A stretch of DNA of 64,000 nt from Plectonema cf. radiosum LEGE 06105 (GTDB taxonomy: Bacteria > Cyanobacteriota > Cyanobacteriia > Cyanobacteriales > Nostocaceae): positions 1 through 64,000 of the forward strand of contig NZ_JADEWL010000009.1 of NCBI RefSeq assembly GCF_015207665.1, read 5' to 3'. The position numbers and the translations under genes were made by a program. Shown here piece after piece: positions 61,998 through 64,000 of the stretch. The notes below the pieces were generated by a model. The model was given only the letters and a program-made list of their open reading frames with translations, ran no database searches and had not been told where the DNA came from. How positions within the stretch are numbered: position 1 is the first letter of the stretch; every line of letters begins with the position of its first letter.

Positions 61998-64000
61998 ATG
62001 ACTGAATATTTAGAAAAAAGTCCTTCCCAACAATCAAGAGTTGACTCCTGGGAACTTCGTCAGCTATTTTCGGTGCTGCGTCGTCGTTTATTTTTAATTA
62101 TCCCTATTGCTTTAGTTATAACTGGTGGGGTGATGTACAGGGGATGGCTACAGACACCGATATACAGCCAAAAATTCCAATTATTTCTCGACTCAACAGC
62201 CGAAGGTGGTTTCAACCTGCTCTCGGAACAAAGACAGACATCATTTATCCCACCGCAGTTTCGAGATTTTAAGACGGAAATGGAGGTGTTGACGAGTTAT
62301 AAGGTAATCTCTCCACTGTTACCGAAAATTCAAAGCCGCTATGCCGATTTAAATTATGACAAGCTTGTCAAAAACCTGAAGTTGAAGCATTTACAAGAAA
62401 CTGCAATTATAGAAGTTAGTTATCAGGATACCGATCCAGAAAAAATTAAATTTATTTTAAACCAGCTCAAACAGGCTTATACTGATTATTCCTTAAATAA
62501 ATTAAAAAGCAGTACTACTCAGGCACAAAAGCTAGTTGACACTCAATTACCCGATTTGAAAAAGCGTGTAGACAGACTCCAAGGAGAACTACAGATATTT
62601 CGACGTAAATATAATCTTGTAGATCCCCAACAGCAAAGTCAAATATTAAGCGAACGTTTGGCAAATGCTTTACAGCAAAAACAAGAAGCTTTAACCCTGC
62701 TAGGGGAGACTCAATCTGCTTTTGACAGCTTACAGGGGGAGTTGGGAATAGATATTAAACAAGCGCGGGTAATTTCGATCTTAAGTGATGCACCTCGTTA
62801 TTTAGCTCTGCAACAACAACTTCAAGAGCTTGAGAATAAACTTGCAACTGACTCAACCAGGTTAACAAGTAGTCATCCTGCAATTAGCGATTTGCTGGAA
62901 AAAAGGCAGCGTATATTATCTTTGATTAGACAAGAAGTTGTAGCTGTTTTAGGTATTGAAACTCTTAGAGAACTCAATATTACAGAACTCAAGCAACTTC
63001 CAGCAATTTCTGCTCAACAATCGAGTCGCTTGCTACTTACACAGAAGTTAATTGAAACAGCCACTCAATTACAGGGATTGCAAACCAGACTCAAATATTT
63101 GGCTGCAATCGAAAACCAGACTCGTAAAGATTTACAACAGTTTGCAGCAGTTATTCGTCAGTATACTGACTTGAATCGAAAGTTAGAAATTGGCAACGAA
63201 AGTTTAAGTCGATTTCTCACCGCTAAAGAAAACCTCCAGATTGAAACCGCTCGCAAAGTTTCCCCTTGGCAAGTAATTTCTCAAATTGAAGCACCAAAAC
63301 AACCAATATCACCCAATATTCCCCGCGATTTGGTTTTAGGTGGAATCGCTGGTGTATTAGCTGGGGTGGGAGTTGCGATTATTGTGGGAAAGCTAGATAA
63401 TAAATATCATTCCCCCGAAGAACTGCAAAACGATACGGGACAGACCTTTTTAGGGACAATTCCTTATCACAAACAGTTAAAAACAGCCCCAACTCAACTA
63501 TCTCGTAATGGAACTTTGTCTAATTCTGCTTATTGGGAAGCTTATATATCCCTACAGACGAATTTAGATTTTCTCGAACCTGACAAACCGTTGAAATCTT
63601 TAGTTATCAGTTCGGCTTTACCAGGAGAAGGTAAATCAACTATTTCTTTATACTTAGCTAAAATTGCAGCAGCGATGGGTAAGCGAGTTCTGCTCATAGA
63701 TGCCGACTTGCGTAATCCAACCATTCACCGCTACATTGATTTGACGAATACGTGGGGTTTATCTAACGCTATTTCCGGTGTTGCAGAAGCCCAAGATTTA
63801 ATTCAGACTTTACCCGAAGAAGAAAATTTATCCGTACTCACAGCAGGACAAACTCCTCCCAATCCAGCGCGTTTACTTGCTTCTAGTAAGATGAAAGATT
63901 TGCTCTTAGATTTTCAAAGCAAGTATGATTTAGTAATTATTGACACCCCGCCATTACATGGTTTTGCGGATGCTAAATATGTGGTAAGTCAAGCTGATGG
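61998..64000 (+). CDS. Wzc-like polysaccharide biosynthesis tyrosine autokinase, C-terminus missing
   Basis: At least 667 residues, running off the right edge. The N-terminal Wzz domain has helix LFLIIPIALVITGGVMYRGW, followed by a long periplasmic coiled coil, the second helix DLVLGGIAGVLAGVGVAIIV and the Pro-rich QPISPNIP motif before it. The cytoplasmic BY-kinase part has Walker A SALPGEGKSTISLYLAKIAA, Walker A' LLIDADLRNPTIHRY and Walker B LVIIDTPP. It controls export and chain length of exopolysaccharide through autophosphorylation of a Tyr cluster outside the window. The ATG directly follows a HIP1 octamer (61990-61997). Confidence 0.93.
   Translation, partial: MTEYLEKSPSQQSRVDSWELRQLFSVLRRRLFLIIPIALVITGGVMYRGWLQTPIYSQKFQLFLDSTAEGGFNLLSEQRQTSFIPPQFRDFKTEMEVLTSYKVISPLLPKIQSRYADLNYDKLVKNLKLKHLQETAIIEVSYQDTDPEKIKFILNQLKQAYTDYSLNKLKSSTTQAQKLVDTQLPDLKKRVDRLQGELQIFRRKYNLVDPQQQSQILSERLANALQQKQEALTLLGETQSAFDSLQGELGIDIKQARVISILSDAPRYLALQQQLQELENKLATDSTRLTSSHPAISDLLEKRQRILSLIRQEVVAVLGIETLRELNITELKQLPAISAQQSSRLLLTQKLIETATQLQGLQTRLKYLAAIENQTRKDLQQFAAVIRQYTDLNRKLEIGNESLSRFLTAKENLQIETARKVSPWQVISQIEAPKQPISPNIPRDLVLGGIAGVLAGVGVAIIVGKLDNKYHSPEELQNDTGQTFLGTIPYHKQLKTAPTQLSRNGTLSNSAYWEAYISLQTNLDFLEPDKPLKSLVISSALPGEGKSTISLYLAKIAAAMGKRVLLIDADLRNPTIHRYIDLTNTWGLSNAISGVAEAQDLIQTLPEEENLSVLTAGQTPPNPARLLASSKMKDLLLDFQSKYDLVIIDTPPLHGFADAKYVVSQAD

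Noticed and set aside
1-64000. tRNA or rRNA genes
   Set aside because: No cloverleaf with a TTCGA-type T arm and CCA-side stem, and no rRNA-like sequence, was found on reading both strands; this was by eye, so a divergent tRNA could be missed.

Overview
The window looks like a chromosome segment from a cyanobacterium, most likely a filamentous member of the Nostocales (inference). The evidence is the many HIP1 octamers (GCGATCGC), the short tandem and palindromic repeats between genes, and gene types typical of the phylum: a ferrochelatase with a C-terminal chlorophyll-binding-like helix, a GUN4 domain protein, a membrane-tethered Mn/Fe superoxide dismutase, WD40/STAND proteins and abundant IS remnants. 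No rRNA or tRNA gene was recognised.

Layout. 1-1810: the 5' part of a group II intron (minus strand) inserted a few codons into a tnpB-like transposase gene, with a tiny ribbon-helix-helix gene diverging from it. 1.9-9 kb: housekeeping genes, namely purB, hemH, a methyltransferase and a GH65 phosphorylase fused to beta-phosphoglucomutase. 9.3-12.1 kb: two adjacent FAD oxidoreductases. 13.5-17.3 kb: a holin-like membrane protein, a lipoprotein superoxide dismutase directly followed by a haem/FAD/NAD transmembrane reductase, a DUF2459-like protein and a mini membrane protein. 17.8-23.1 kb: exported and lipoproteins, then a GH63-like glucosidase destroyed by a large deletion whose scar is a HIP1 site. 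23.4-26.9 kb: a response regulator and a histidine kinase, separated by insertions; the kinase is now joined in frame to the 5' end of a zeta-toxin-like gene. 27-33 kb: membrane and transport genes, methyltransferases and a HAD protein lacking its nucleophile.

33-41 kb is a gene graveyard: FHA, AAA, peptidoglycan-binding, NACHT and WD40 fragments lie around two probably intact toxin-antitoxin modules. 41.3-45 kb has an M50 protease with CBS domains, a lipoprotein, a GUN4 protein and an exported protein. 45.2-55.1 kb is a decayed mobile segment bounded by about 85-bp inverted repeats. It carries plasmid-type genes (a MobV-like relaxase with a primase-like tail, a ParM-like actin and an AAA ATPase fragment) and remnants of ISKra4-, IS4/ISH3- and IS1634-like transposases. 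It is probably an integrated, degrading plasmid. 55.6-64 kb is an exopolysaccharide locus: glycosyltransferase, O-antigen ligase-like protein, alkaline-phosphatase-fold protein, methyltransferase, phosphoprotein phosphatase and the start of a Wzc-like tyrosine autokinase.

The most striking pattern is a family of 30-36 nt mini-elements of the form GCGAT, hairpin, hairpin, ATCGC. Stem sequences differ but the architecture is constant. In two genes they appear to have split a HIP1 site: in frame in the M50 protease, and with a frameshift in the AAA ATPase. Other small palindromes have inserted into transposase remnants.
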